A model generated the notes under the pieces. The model saw only the letters and a program-made list of their open reading frames with translations, did no database searches and had not been told where the DNA came from. Positions 18,401 to 27,760 of a stretch of DNA of 64,000 bases are shown here, one piece after another; within the stretch, counting starts at the first letter, position 1, and every line of letters begins with the position of its first letter. Source of the DNA: Lysobacter arvi (GTDB lineage Bacteria; Pseudomonadota; Gammaproteobacteria; Xanthomonadales; Xanthomonadaceae); the NCBI GenBank assembly GCA_031216755.1, contig JARUHG010000005.1:1-64000 (forward strand), given 5' to 3'. A program made the position numbers and the translations under genes.

Positions 18401-19876
18401 CTAACCGGCCGACGCGAGCGCGGTGGCGACCGCCTCGGGCGACCCGTCGCCCAGCGCCGCGTACGCGTCGCGCAGCGCGGATGCGAAGCGCACGTCGGTC
18501 GCCAGCGGCGCGAACACGCCGTGCAGGCCAAGGAACGCCTCGACATCCTGCGCCGCATCGCCGGTCGCGCGACGGCCCACCTGCGACAGCGCCTCGTTCA
18601 TCGGATCGGTCAGCGCGACCCCGTCACGCGCCTGCCGCCGCACGAACTGCAACCACCCCGCCACCGGCAGGCAGAGCAGATCGATCGGGCGGCCCGCCGC
18701 GAGTGCATCGGCGATGGTGCCCAGCAGCCGCACGGGAATCTTCTGCGATCCGTCCCACGCGATCTGCGAGAGCCGATGCTGGATCGCAGGATTGCGGAAC
18801 CGTTCGAGGATCGCGTCGACATAGCGCGCGGCGTCGAAACCGCGCGGCGCGACCACGTTCGGCGCGATGGCCTCGCGCATCAGTCGTTCGACGAAACGCG
18901 CGAGCACGGGCGTGGCCATGGCCTGCGCCACCGTCCCGATGTCCATCAGCGATCCCAGGTACGCCAGCGCGGAATGCGGCGCGTTGAGCAGGCGCAGCTT
19001 GGCGCGGTCGTAGCCGGCGATGTCGTTGCTCAGGGTGACACCCACGCGCTCCAGCGGCGGTCGGCCGTTGCAGAACGCATCCTCGACCACCCATTGCGCG
19101 TAAGCCTCGCGCTGCACGGGCCAGGCATCGACGCAACCGAGTTCGGCGGCGACGCGCGATCGCAGCGCGTCGTCCGTCGCCGGCGTGATGCTGTCGACCA
19201 TCGAGCGCGGGAACGCGCCGTTCTCCGCGATCCAGCACGCGAGGTCGTGGTCGAGCCGTTGCGCGAAGGCGACCACCGCGCGACGCAGCTTGCCGCCGTT
19301 GTCGGGCAGGTTGTCGCAGCTGAGCGCGGTGAACGGCGGCAGCCGCTGCAGCTTGCGCCTGCGCAGTCCTTCGACGAGGTAGCCGACCGCGCTGACCGGC
19401 GCACGCGGGTTGGCCAGGTCGTGCGCGATGTCGGGGTGCTCGAAGTCGAGTTCGCCGGCGGAGAGGCAATAGCCCTTCTCCGTGATGGTGAGCGTGACGA
19501 GGCGGACATCGACATCGGACAGGCGGCCGAGCACGCGCTCGCGTTCGTCGCGCGCGGCGAGCACTTCGCGCAATGCACCGATCACGCGCAGCTGCGGCGT
19601 CTGGCCCAGCAGCGCGAGCGTATAGAGCCCCTTCTGCGGCCTCAGCGCGTCGCGCACGTCGCGGCTGTTGAGCGACACGCCGCAGATCGCCCAATCCGGA
19701 TCGAGCGCCAGCGCGTCGTCGATGTAGACGGCCTGGTGCGCGCGATGGAATGCACCGACGCCGAGGTGGACGACGCCGATGCGGGTACGGTCGCGATCGT
19801 AAGCCGGACGCTGGATCGTGGCGGGAAGGTGGCGCAGCGCCTCGGGGGCGAGGCGCGTGGGGGTTTGTTCGGTCAT
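18401..19876 (-). CDS. uxuB: D-fructuronate reductase (mannitol dehydrogenase family)
   Basis: A 491-residue cytoplasmic NAD(H)-dependent dehydrogenase. The nucleotide-binding part has VVHLGVGAFHRAHQAVY near residue 35, the middle has LSCDNLPDNGGKLR and ENGAFPRSMVDSITPAT, and the C-terminal catalytic domain has LRLLNAPHSALAYLG with the expected Lys/Asn/His set. It reduces D-fructuronate to D-mannonate, the step between UxaC and ManD. Mannitol or tagaturonate reductase is less likely given the context. Last gene of the GH67-to-uxuB operon, 114 bases after the GH3 gene; a possible short leader frame overlaps its start. Confidence 0.9.
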   Translation of the reverse strand: MTEQTPTRLAPEALRHLPATIQRPAYDRDRTRIGVVHLGVGAFHRAHQAVYIDDALALDPDWAICGVSLNSRDVRDALRPQKGLYTLALLGQTPQLRVIGALREVLAARDERERVLGRLSDVDVRLVTLTITEKGYCLSAGELDFEHPDIAHDLANPRAPVSAVGYLVEGLRRRKLQRLPPFTALSCDNLPDNGGKLRRAVVAFAQRLDHDLACWIAENGAFPRSMVDSITPATDDALRSRVAAELGCVDAWPVQREAYAQWVVEDAFCNGRPPLERVGVTLSNDIAGYDRAKLRLLNAPHSALAYLGSLMDIGTVAQAMATPVLARFVERLMREAIAPNVVAPRGFDAARYVDAILERFRNPAIQHRLSQIAWDGSQKIPVRLLGTIADALAAGRPIDLLCLPVAGWLQFVRRQARDGVALTDPMNEALSQVGRRATGDAAQDVEAFLGLHGVFAPLATDVRFASALRDAYAALGDGSPEAVATALASAG

Positions 19877-19956
19877 CGAGCGGCGGTTCGTTGCGATTGC
19901 GGTTGCTGTTGCATTTGCTGTGGCGTTGCCATTGCTGCCGCGTTTGAGGTTGGCAT
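19873..19956 (-). CDS. Possible 27-residue Gln-rich leader peptide of uxuB
   Basis: A short frame from ATG 19956 with GGGAAGGA immediately upstream, encoding a low-complexity peptide that starts MPTSNAAAMA, continues into a Gln-rich stretch (QQMQQQPQSQ) and ends at a TGA overlapping the uxuB start (ATGA). The DNA is a run of CAA/CAG/GCA-like triplets unlike the surrounding GC-rich code. It could couple translation of uxuB to the upstream GH3 gene, or be chance. No homologue is recognised. Confidence 0.3.
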   Translation of the reverse strand: MPTSNAAAMATPQQMQQQPQSQRTAAR

Positions 19957-19990
19957 TTCCTTCCCTTTCGCTTTCAGGCCACCCGGCAGC

Positions 19991-22711
19991 CTACTTCGTG
20001 ACGCTCAACGTTTTCCTCACCCGCACGTCCGCGCTCGATGCGCCGATCTGCACCTCGTATTTGCCCGGATCCACCGTGTACGCATCGCGCGCCTCGTCCC
20101 AAGTGCGCAGGTCGTGGGCCGGCGTGATCGTGAAGCGCACTTCGCGCGTTTCGCCCGGCTGCAGGTGGACGCGCTGGAACCCGCGCAACTCCTTGCGTGC
20201 GCGCTCGCGCTTCGGATCGACCGGCCCCAGGTACAGCTGCACGACCTCGTCGCCCGCGCGCGACCCGGTGTTCTTCACCTGCACGGTCGCCGTTACCGGC
20301 TGCGTCGCCGATGCACCCGCGCGGTCGAGCTTCAGGCCGGAATACGCGAACGTGGTGTACGACAGGCCGTGGCCGAACGGATAGAGCGGCTCGCCCTCGA
20401 AGTAGCGATACGTGCGATTGCGCATCGCGTAATCGTCGAACGCGGGGAGCTTCTCGTCCGCCTTGTAGAACGTGACGGGCAGTCGGCCGGCCGGATTCGC
20501 ATCGCCGAACAGGACGTCGGCCACGGCGTTGCCGCCGCGCTGGCCCGGATACCACGCCATCACGATGGCCGGCAGGTTCTGCTTCGCCCAGTCCACGGCG
20601 ATCGCGGAGCCGGCGGTCAACACCATCACGACGGGCTTGCCCGTGGCGTGCAGCGCTTCGAGCAGCTTGCGCTGCGTGGCGGGCAGGCGGATATCGGTGC
20701 GATCGCCGCCGGCAAAGCCCGGATAGTTGACCGTCATCTCCTCGCCTTCGACGTCGCCGGTCAGGCCACCGACGAAGACGACGACGTCCGAATCGCGCGC
20801 GGCCTGCACGGCTTCCTCGAACGGCGGCTTCGCGCCCGGCATCCGCCACGCGAGGCGCACGCCCGCATCGCGTTCGCGCTCGTAGTACTCCAGTCGGATG
20901 CGGTATGCGCGGCCGGCTTCGAGCTGCACGTCCGCATGCTCCGCGTGCAGGCGGTCGCTGTTCTGCCAATGGTCGATCACGAGCTTGTCGTCGAGGTAAA
21001 GACGAACGCCGTCGTTGCCGGCCGCTTCGAGCTGATAGGTACCGCTCACCGGCGGCAGCAACTGGCCGCTCCAGCGGATGCTGAAGTCGTCCGCCGGCAC
21101 GTCCTGCCCGCCCTGCGCTTCGCCGCGCGCCATCAGGTTGTCGGTCGGCGAGCCGCGATCCCAGCGGAAACCGATCTGCGGATCCACGCGGACCAGCGTC
21201 GGCTTGCCCGCCAGATCGCGATTGCGGAAGTACTCGCCGCGCAGGCCGCGTTCGGTCGAACCGGCGTCCGGCCGCAGGTATTGCGGCTCGATGAGCGGAT
21301 TGGCTGCCGGATCGTCACGGCCTTCCACCAGGTCGACGCCGCGCGCATGCACGATGGTCGCGTTCGGCGCGGCTTCGCGGATGCCCTGCAGGATGGTCAC
21401 CGGCGCCTTCGGCGTGCCGTAGTAGTTGCCGAGCAGCGCCATCGTGTCGTCCGCGGTCGGGCCGACGACGGCGATGCGTTTCACGTCGCGCGACAGCGGC
21501 AGCACGCCGTCGTTCTTCAGCAGCACGATCGATTCCTGCGCGACCTTGCGCGACAGCGCGTCGTGCGCGGGCGACTGGTTCACCGAGTACGGAATGCCGG
21601 CCCAGCGCACCTGCGAGGGCGGATCGAACATGCCCAGCCGCATGCGCGCGGTGAACAACTGCGTGAGCGCGGCGTCGACTTCCTGCTCGGAAATCAGGCC
21701 CTTGCGCACCGCCACCGGCAGCGACGGCTTGTACGTGTCGCCGCAATCGAGCTGCGTGCCGTTCTTCACGCCGAGCGCGGCGGCCTCTTCCGGCGTCTGG
21801 ACGATCTTGTGGTTCTTCCAGATGTCGACGATGGCCCAGCAATCGGACACGACGTAACCCTTGAAGCCCCACTCGCCGCGGAGCACGTCCTGCAACAGGA
21901 ACTTGCTCGCGCTGGCCGACTCGCCGTACACGCGGTTGTACGCGCCCATGACCGCATCGACGTCGCCTTCCTTAACCAGCGCTTCGAACGCGGGCAGGTA
22001 GGTCTCGCGAAGATCGCGCTCGGTCGGCTTCGCGTCGAACGTGTGGCGGTCGGCTTCCGGACCGCTGTGCACGGCGAAGTGCTTCGCCGTCGCATCGAGC
22101 TTGCGGTACTTCGGGTCGTCGCCCTGCAGGCCCTTCACGAACGTCACGCCCATGCGCGAGGTAAGGTACGGATCCTCGCCGTACGTCTCCTGGCCACGGC
22201 CCCAGCGCGGATCGCGGAAGATGTTGATGTTGGGCGACCAGAACGTCAGGCCCTGGTAGCGGCCGCGCTGGCCCTGGCGCGCGAACTCGTGGTGCTTGGC
22301 GCGCGCCTCGTCGCCGATGGCCTCGCTGACCTGCGCCATCAGCGGCACGTCGAACGTCGCGGCCATGCCGATCGCCTGCGGGAACACCGTCGCCCCGCCC
22401 GCACGCGCGACGCCGTGCAGCGCCTCGTTCCACCAGTCGTAGGCGGGAACGCCGAGGCGGTCGATGGCAGGCGCGGCGTTCTGCATCTGCGCGGCCTTCT
22501 CCTCCAGCGTCATGCGCGAGACGAGGTCCGCGGCGCGCTGCTCGAACGTGCGCGAGGTATCGAGCCAGGGCCGATCGCCCGATGCCTTCGTATCGGCCGC
22601 GTGCACGCCGGAAGCGGCGAGCCCGACGGCCAGGAGCAGCGCGAGCGCGAGCGGCCTGCGCGATGAAAGGCCCGCGCGTGCGCGATGGCCCATGACGCCG
22701 ATGCGTTCCAT
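19991..22711 (-). CDS. GH3 beta-xylosidase/beta-glucosidase with PA14 insert
   Basis: A 906-residue exported enzyme. After a signal peptide (hydrophobic core LALALLLAVGLAASG, ending VHAAD) come the GH3 N-terminal barrel with KHFAVHSGPE and the nucleophile Asp in GYVVSDCWAI, the GH3 C-terminal domain with GPTADDTMALLGNYYG, a PA14 module inserted within it (about residues 465-600, from RGEYFRNRDL to RLEYYERERD), and a fibronectin-III-like end domain. It probably releases xylose from the non-reducing end of xylo-oligosaccharides in the periplasm. ATG 22711 sits eight bases after GAGGAG; the GTG at 22720 lies inside that site. Confidence 0.93.
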   Translation of the reverse strand: MERIGVMGHRARAGLSSRRPLALALLLAVGLAASGVHAADTKASGDRPWLDTSRTFEQRAADLVSRMTLEEKAAQMQNAAPAIDRLGVPAYDWWNEALHGVARAGGATVFPQAIGMAATFDVPLMAQVSEAIGDEARAKHHEFARQGQRGRYQGLTFWSPNINIFRDPRWGRGQETYGEDPYLTSRMGVTFVKGLQGDDPKYRKLDATAKHFAVHSGPEADRHTFDAKPTERDLRETYLPAFEALVKEGDVDAVMGAYNRVYGESASASKFLLQDVLRGEWGFKGYVVSDCWAIVDIWKNHKIVQTPEEAAALGVKNGTQLDCGDTYKPSLPVAVRKGLISEQEVDAALTQLFTARMRLGMFDPPSQVRWAGIPYSVNQSPAHDALSRKVAQESIVLLKNDGVLPLSRDVKRIAVVGPTADDTMALLGNYYGTPKAPVTILQGIREAAPNATIVHARGVDLVEGRDDPAANPLIEPQYLRPDAGSTERGLRGEYFRNRDLAGKPTLVRVDPQIGFRWDRGSPTDNLMARGEAQGGQDVPADDFSIRWSGQLLPPVSGTYQLEAAGNDGVRLYLDDKLVIDHWQNSDRLHAEHADVQLEAGRAYRIRLEYYERERDAGVRLAWRMPGAKPPFEEAVQAARDSDVVVFVGGLTGDVEGEEMTVNYPGFAGGDRTDIRLPATQRKLLEALHATGKPVVMVLTAGSAIAVDWAKQNLPAIVMAWYPGQRGGNAVADVLFGDANPAGRLPVTFYKADEKLPAFDDYAMRNRTYRYFEGEPLYPFGHGLSYTTFAYSGLKLDRAGASATQPVTATVQVKNTGSRAGDEVVQLYLGPVDPKRERARKELRGFQRVHLQPGETREVRFTITPAHDLRTWDEARDAYTVDPGKYEVQIGASSADVRVRKTLSVTK

Positions 22712-22723
22712 ACCGGTCACTCC

Positions 22724-24499
22724 TCAGTAGTCCTGCACGATTCGCGCATACGGTCCCACCGTCGCGCCGATGAAGCCGCCGGCGACATCGGTGCTCAGGA
22801 CCGTCCCGTCCACGTCCTGCTTCAGCCACGTCCAGCCGTTGCCGGCGTCGTACGCGAACGCGTAGTTGCCGTCGTTGCCCTGCACCTTCAGCCGGAGCTC
22901 CTTCGTCGTCGCCGGCAGCGTCGTGGACGCGAGCGTCGTCGTCGCGTCCTTCTGGCGCTTGCGCAGCGTCAACGTGACGCGATCTCCCGTGCGCCGCACG
23001 GCGGCCGCGAACCAGTGCGTCTCGTTCTGGAAGGCCGCCAGGCCCGCTTCCGTCTTCGCATCCGCCGGAATCGTCAACGACGTGCTCGCCTCGAACGACA
23101 GATGCTGCTGCCGGCGCGCGAGGAAGGTGGGATTGCGCAGCGTGTCGAGTCCCTCGCCGGGCGAGATCGCGAGCTTGCCCGCATGCGAGCGCAGGTCGGC
23201 CCACTGGGTCTTCGGCACGCGCGCGAACATCCACGTCGTATCGAGTTGGGGTCGGTCGAAGTCGTCGCGCCAGGTGAAGTTGCCGCTCAGCGGCGCCTGC
23301 GTCGCGTTGCGCTGCATGAACGACGGGCCGTCGGCGACCTGCGGAATGCGCTTGCCCTGCGCCAGGATCGTCGGCCAGCCATCCTTCCATTCCACCGGCA
23401 GCAGGAAGGTCTCGCGCCCGGTGTTGTAGTGCACGCGGCCGTACATGCGGCTGGCGAGGAACACCGTCCACCACGTGCCGTCGGTGGCCTGCACAAGGTC
23501 GGCGTGGCCCGCGTTGCCGATGGCATTCGCGCGGTCTTCCGGAAGGTCGCGCTGCGTGAGGATGGGATTGTGTTCGTACGGCGTGTACGGGCCCCAGATG
23601 TCGCGGCTGCGCGCCACCACCTGCGAATGCTGCAGGCTCGTGCCGCCCTCGGCGCATACCAGGTAATACCAGCCGTCGCGCTTGTAGATGTGCGGGCCTT
23701 CGATCCAGATCGGTTTCTGCGAAATGTCCATGCCGCCGTTGATCAACACCTTGCGCGGGCCGACCGGCTGGAGCGTCTTCGGGTCCAGTTCCGTCATCCA
23801 GATCGCGCGGTGGCCTTCGTACAGCGGCGTGCCTTCGGGCGCGTCGTTGTTGATCAGGTAGACCTTTCCGTCGTCGAAGAACAGCGACGGATCGATGCCG
23901 TCGATGGTCTTCAACCAGATCGGATCGGACCACGGCCCGGCCGGATTCTTCGCGGTGGCGATGAAGTTGCCGCCCGCATCCACGGACGTGTTCAACACGT
24001 AGAACGTACCGTCGTGGTACTCGATGGTCGGCGCGAACACGCCACGCGACATGCCCAGCCCGTCGAAATCGAGCTGCGTCGGGCGATCGATCACGTGGCC
24101 GATCTGCGTCCAGTGCACGAGATCGCGGCTCTCGAACACCGGGATGCCGGGAAACCAGGTGAAGGTCGAGTTCACCAGATAATAGCGATCGCCGGCACGC
24201 GTGATGCTCGGATCCGGGTAGAAGCCGGCGAGGATCGGATTGCGGTACTGCCCGGGCTTGAGCGGCGCATCGAACGGCGCGTCGTGGCCCTTGTACTCGA
24301 ACCAGTCGAAGAGGACGGGCTCGGCGGCGAGCGCGGGAAGCGCCGCTGCCGCAAGAACCAGTACCGACATCCACTTCGTCAGTCCCGAGAACGCGGGAAC
24401 CCGGCGCCGTTTGGCCTGGCGTCGAGGCGCCGTTGCAAAGTCGCTGCCCGCCCGCTCTCGCGGAGATGACGAGTCCAGCAGATGCGCCGCCATCTTCAT
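22724..24499 (-). CDS. GH43 beta-xylosidase/arabinofuranosidase with C-terminal beta-sandwich
   Basis: A 591-residue enzyme. GH43 residues are visible: the base Asp in GFYPDPSITRAG, the second Asp in GIDPSLFFDDG and the acid Glu in IEGPHIYKRDGWYYL. After residue ~380 a concanavalin-like C-terminal domain begins (WRDDFDRPQLD), as in XynB-type beta-xylosidases. The ATG at 24499 follows the manD stop by four bases with a weak GGTGA site. Its first 43 residues are Arg-rich and read like a translated repeat; ATG 24370 would start directly at a clean signal peptide (MSVLVLAAAALPALAAEP) but lacks a ribosome site. Either start gives a periplasmic enzyme. Confidence 0.9.
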   Translation of the reverse strand: MKMAAHLLDSSSPRERAGSDFATAPRRQAKRRRVPAFSGLTKWMSVLVLAAAALPALAAEPVLFDWFEYKGHDAPFDAPLKPGQYRNPILAGFYPDPSITRAGDRYYLVNSTFTWFPGIPVFESRDLVHWTQIGHVIDRPTQLDFDGLGMSRGVFAPTIEYHDGTFYVLNTSVDAGGNFIATAKNPAGPWSDPIWLKTIDGIDPSLFFDDGKVYLINNDAPEGTPLYEGHRAIWMTELDPKTLQPVGPRKVLINGGMDISQKPIWIEGPHIYKRDGWYYLVCAEGGTSLQHSQVVARSRDIWGPYTPYEHNPILTQRDLPEDRANAIGNAGHADLVQATDGTWWTVFLASRMYGRVHYNTGRETFLLPVEWKDGWPTILAQGKRIPQVADGPSFMQRNATQAPLSGNFTWRDDFDRPQLDTTWMFARVPKTQWADLRSHAGKLAISPGEGLDTLRNPTFLARRQQHLSFEASTSLTIPADAKTEAGLAAFQNETHWFAAAVRRTGDRVTLTLRKRQKDATTTLASTTLPATTKELRLKVQGNDGNYAFAYDAGNGWTWLKQDVDGTVLSTDVAGGFIGATVGPYARIVQDY

Positions 24500-24503
24500 C
24501 GGA

Positions 24504-25757
24504 TCACCAATCCCACATCGCGCCGTCTTCCAGACGCGCGATCGGCAGCTGCTTGGGTGCATAGGGAAACTTTGCAGCGAGCTTTTCGTCGATGTCGACG
24601 CCATGGCCGGGGGTGTCGCCGACGTGCAGGCGTCCGTTGCGGAAGACGTAGTCATGCGGGAAGACCTCGTTGGTTTCGTCCGAATGGAACATCCACTCCT
24701 GGATGCCGAAGTTCGGCACCCAGGTATCGAAATGCAGCGCAGCGCCCATGCACACCGGCGACAGGTCCGTCGCGCCGTGGAAGCCGGTACGCACCGCGTG
24801 CAACGCGGCGAAGTCGGCGATCCGGCGCACATGCGTGATGCCGCCGCCGTGCACGATCGTCGTGCGGATGTAATCGATCAGCTGGTTCTCGATGAGGTGC
24901 TTGCAATCCCAGATCGAGTTGAACACCTCGCCCACCGCGAGCGCGGTGACCGAATGCCTGCGGATCAGCTCGAAGCCCTTCTGGTTCTCCGCCGGCGTGG
25001 CGTCCTCCAGCCAGAACAGGCGGAACGGCTCGAGATCGCGTGCCAGCCGCGCGGCCTCGATGGGCGTGAGGCGATGGTGCACATCGTGCAGCAGCTCGAC
25101 GTCGGGGCCGTGATCGGCACGCAGGCGCTCGAACAGTTTCGGCACGATGTTCAGGTACTTCGGCGTGTTCCAGACGGTCTCGGCCGGCAACTCGCTTTCG
25201 GCGGGCTCGTACGGCTTGCCTCCGACGGAGATGCCGTAGGCCTTCTTCACGCCCGGCACGCCGCATTGCGCGCGCACGGCGAGGAAACCCTTCTCCATGT
25301 ACTTGCCGACTTCGTCCGTGGTCTCCTCGATGTCGCGTCCGTTCGCGTGGCCGTACACCAGTGCGCCTTCGCGCGAGCGGCCGCCGAGCAACTGGTAGAC
25401 CGGCATGCCGGACATCTTGCCGAGGATGTCCCACAGCGCGACGTCGACCGCCGCGATCGCGGTCATCGTGACCGGGCCACGGCGCCAGTACGCGCCGCGG
25501 TGGAGGAACTGCCACATGTCCTCGATGCGTCCGGCATCGCGGCCGATCAGGTTGGGTACGACGTGGTCGGTCAGGTAAGACGCGACGGCGAGTTCGCGGC
25601 CGTTGAGCGTCGCATCGCCCAGGCCCGTGATGCCCGAGCGCGTGGTGATCTTGAGCGTGACGAAGTTGCGGCCCGGGCAGGTCACGATGACCTTTGCGTC
25701 GACGATCTCGCGATCGCGCGTGGAGCCGTGGCGGGTTTCGGTAGTGGCGGAATTCAT
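24504..25757 (-). CDS. manD: D-mannonate dehydratase, enolase superfamily
   Basis: A 417-residue cytoplasmic Mg-dependent enzyme that dehydrates D-mannonate to 2-keto-3-deoxy-D-gluconate. The three metal ligands of the enolase superfamily fit: Asp225 ([11 protein letters not shown]), Glu251 ([11 protein letters not shown]) and Glu277 (LAVGEVFNS), with the same 26-residue spacing as known ManD enzymes; His227 is in the DVHH motif. It replaces the unrelated UxuA enzyme. It starts inside the end of the upstream esterase gene (ATGA) and is four bases from the next gene. KDG kinase and aldolase are not in the window. Confidence 0.94.
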   Translation of the reverse strand: MNSATTETRHGSTRDREIVDAKVIVTCPGRNFVTLKITTRSGITGLGDATLNGRELAVASYLTDHVVPNLIGRDAGRIEDMWQFLHRGAYWRRGPVTMTAIAAVDVALWDILGKMSGMPVYQLLGGRSREGALVYGHANGRDIEETTDEVGKYMEKGFLAVRAQCGVPGVKKAYGISVGGKPYEPAESELPAETVWNTPKYLNIVPKLFERLRADHGPDVELLHDVHHRLTPIEAARLARDLEPFRLFWLEDATPAENQKGFELIRRHSVTALAVGEVFNSIWDCKHLIENQLIDYIRTTIVHGGGITHVRRIADFAALHAVRTGFHGATDLSPVCMGAALHFDTWVPNFGIQEWMFHSDETNEVFPHDYVFRNGRLHVGDTPGHGVDIDEKLAAKFPYAPKQLPIARLEDGAMWDW

Positions 25758-27757
25758 CGTGCGTGATCGTCGGTGGAGGCGGTGGGAAGGGCGAGTTCGA
25801 ACGGACCGGCTGGCAGGTGTTCGCCGTCGAAGAGCGTGCATACCGGGCCGTCGGCCCAGCAGTAGCGAACGCGCGTGGCGTCGTGCGCGTTGGGCGCGCG
25901 CAAGGTGACGGTGTTGCCGGAGGCCGTCGCGTCGGCGTAGCGGCAGCTGTCCTTCTGCGCGCCGCACAGCTCGAATCCGATGGGGCCGTTCGCGCCGACG
26001 CCGACGAGTTCGCCCGTGTTGTCTGCGAACGTCACGACGACCGCATCGGCGACGCGACGCGCCGCACGCGGCACCGGGCCGGACGGCGGCAGCCTTTCGC
26101 CATAGACGACATGGCGCGCGACGCGAGCGAGGCGACGGCCGAGCTCCTGCTTGTTCGGCGGATGGATGTCGTAGTGATCGCCGATGTCGATCGCGACGGC
26201 GAGGCCGCTGTTCGCATCCTCGTCGGCGACCTGGCGTTGCGATTCGCGAAGTTCCGCCCAGCCGCTTTCGGCCGGCTGCGGTTTGGGCAGGCCGTAGTTC
26301 GCAAGCTGCACGATGAGCATCGGCGTCCGCGCGCCGAAGCGCGAACGCCAGTCCTCGCGCAGCGTGCGCAGCAGGTCGCGGTAGCGCGCGCCTTCGAACG
26401 TGTTCGACTCGCCCTGGTACCACAGCATGCCGCGCACGTTGTAACGGCCCAGCGGCGCGATCATGCCGTTGTACAACGTCGACAGTCCCGCCGCGGTCTG
26501 CCACGGCGCGCGCGGCGGCGTGTCGTTGCCGTCCACCTTGCGGAATTTCCAGGGATTGCCGAGCGCGACGCTGCTGCCGTCGCGGAAGCGCAGCGCGTTC
26601 GCCGACGCCGGGCCGTACAACCCGCCCTCGCGGTAGGTGTCGAGCACGTTGACGACGACGACGTTCTCGCCTTCCTTCAACACGCCTTTGGGCAGCGCGT
26701 ATTCGCGGCCGCTGCCGGCGCCGTAGGTGCTGCCGACCGCAACGCCGTTCACCCACGTCATATCGACTTCGTCGGCCGGTGCCAGCGCGAGCGTCGCGCC
26801 CTGCGCGGCCTGCTTCGCCGTCAGCTTCACCGTGGTGCGATACCAGCCCATGCCGTCGAACGCGGCGAGTTCCGGCACGCCCCAGCGTTCCCATGCGCCG
26901 AGTTCGCGCGGCGCGGTGCGCCAGTCCTTGCCGGGCGCATAGGCTTGCGCCCACGGCTCGTCGCCGGGCTTCGCGCCGTCGCGCGCGTTCCACCAGCGCG
27001 CCCACACCTGGCCCCATTGGCCGATCGCGCCCGCTTCGTCGGTCGCGTATCGCGCGAGCACGTCGAGTTCGGCGTCGTAGAGTTTCGTGGCGCGCAGTGC
27101 GTCGCCGCTGGTCCACGCCTGGATGCGCGAGCCGCCCCAGGCCGCGTTGATCAGCCCCATCGGCACGTCGACGGTCTTCTGCAGTTCGCGGGCGAAGTAG
27201 TAACACGCGGCCGAGAAGTCACGGATCGTTTCGGGCGTGGTCGTGGTCCACTTCACCGGCGTGGCGAACGTGGCCTGCGGCGTGACGGCACCGTTCTGCG
27301 GCACGGTCATGAAGCGGATGCGGTCGTTGTTCGCGCCGGCGATCTCGGCGCGCGCGTCGAGCGATCGCCACACCTGCAGCTCCATGTTGGACTGGCCCGA
27401 ACACAGCCACACATCGCCGACCATCACGTCGGCGACGTTCTGCGTGATCCCGCCGGACGTCGCCGCCAGGGTGTACGGACCGCCCGCCTTCATCGCAGGC
27501 AGCGTCGCGCTCCATTGGCCGTCGGCATCGGCGCGTGCCGTGGCGCGTTTGCCGGCGAAGTCGAGCTTCACCTGCTCGCCGGCCTTCGCGCGGCCGAACA
27601 CGCGGATCGGCTGCTCGCGCTGGAGCACGGCGTGGTCCTGGAACATCGTGTGCAGCAGCGGCGCGTTGGCCGCATGGCTGGCGAACGCGGCGGCGAGCGC
27701 GGCGGCACCGGCCAGCGCGCGGGACAGGTTTCGGATGCGAGGCGTGCAGGTCTGCAT
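25754..27757 (-). CDS. Secreted SGNH carbohydrate acetylesterase (sialate O-acetylesterase-like, CE20-like)
   Basis: A 667-residue exported protein with a signal peptide (to about residue 31, ASHAANAP). The SGNH nucleophile Ser123 is in [10 protein letters not shown], the oxyanion region in [14 protein letters not shown], a conserved [10 protein letters not shown] block near residue 445, and the catalytic Asp/His pair in [14 protein letters not shown] jelly-roll insert lies between (about 270-390, [16 protein letters not shown]). Family members deacetylate sugars; in the xylan setting it most likely removes acetyl groups from xylo-oligosaccharides, like the CE20 xylan acetylesterases of Xanthomonas. 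It is three bases after the GH67 gene. Confidence 0.86.
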   Translation of the reverse strand: MQTCTPRIRNLSRALAGAAALAAAFASHAANAPLLHTMFQDHAVLQREQPIRVFGRAKAGEQVKLDFAGKRATARADADGQWSATLPAMKAGGPYTLAATSGGITQNVADVMVGDVWLCSGQSNMELQVWRSLDARAEIAGANNDRIRFMTVPQNGAVTPQATFATPVKWTTTTPETIRDFSAACYYFARELQKTVDVPMGLINAAWGGSRIQAWTSGDALRATKLYDAELDVLARYATDEAGAIGQWGQVWARWWNARDGAKPGDEPWAQAYAPGKDWRTAPRELGAWERWGVPELAAFDGMGWYRTTVKLTAKQAAQGATLALAPADEVDMTWVNGVAVGSTYGAGSGREYALPKGVLKEGENVVVVNVLDTYREGGLYGPASANALRFRDGSSVALGNPWKFRKVDGNDTPPRAPWQTAAGLSTLYNGMIAPLGRYNVRGMLWYQGESNTFEGARYRDLLRTLREDWRSRFGARTPMLIVQLANYGLPKPQPAESGWAELRESQRQVADEDANSGLAVAIDIGDHYDIHPPNKQELGRRLARVARHVVYGERLPPSGPVPRAARRVADAVVVTFADNTGELVGVGANGPIGFELCGAQKDSCRYADATASGNTVTLRAPNAHDATRVRYCWADGPVCTLFDGEHLPAGPFELALPTASTDDHAR

Positions 27758-27760
27758 GGT

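Noticed and set aside
18398-22666. A continuous open frame of 1422 codons on the plus strand across uxuB and the GH3 gene
   Set aside because: It is antisense to two well-recognised enzymes and its translation is Arg/Ala/Val-rich with no domains, the usual mirror frame in G+C-rich DNA.
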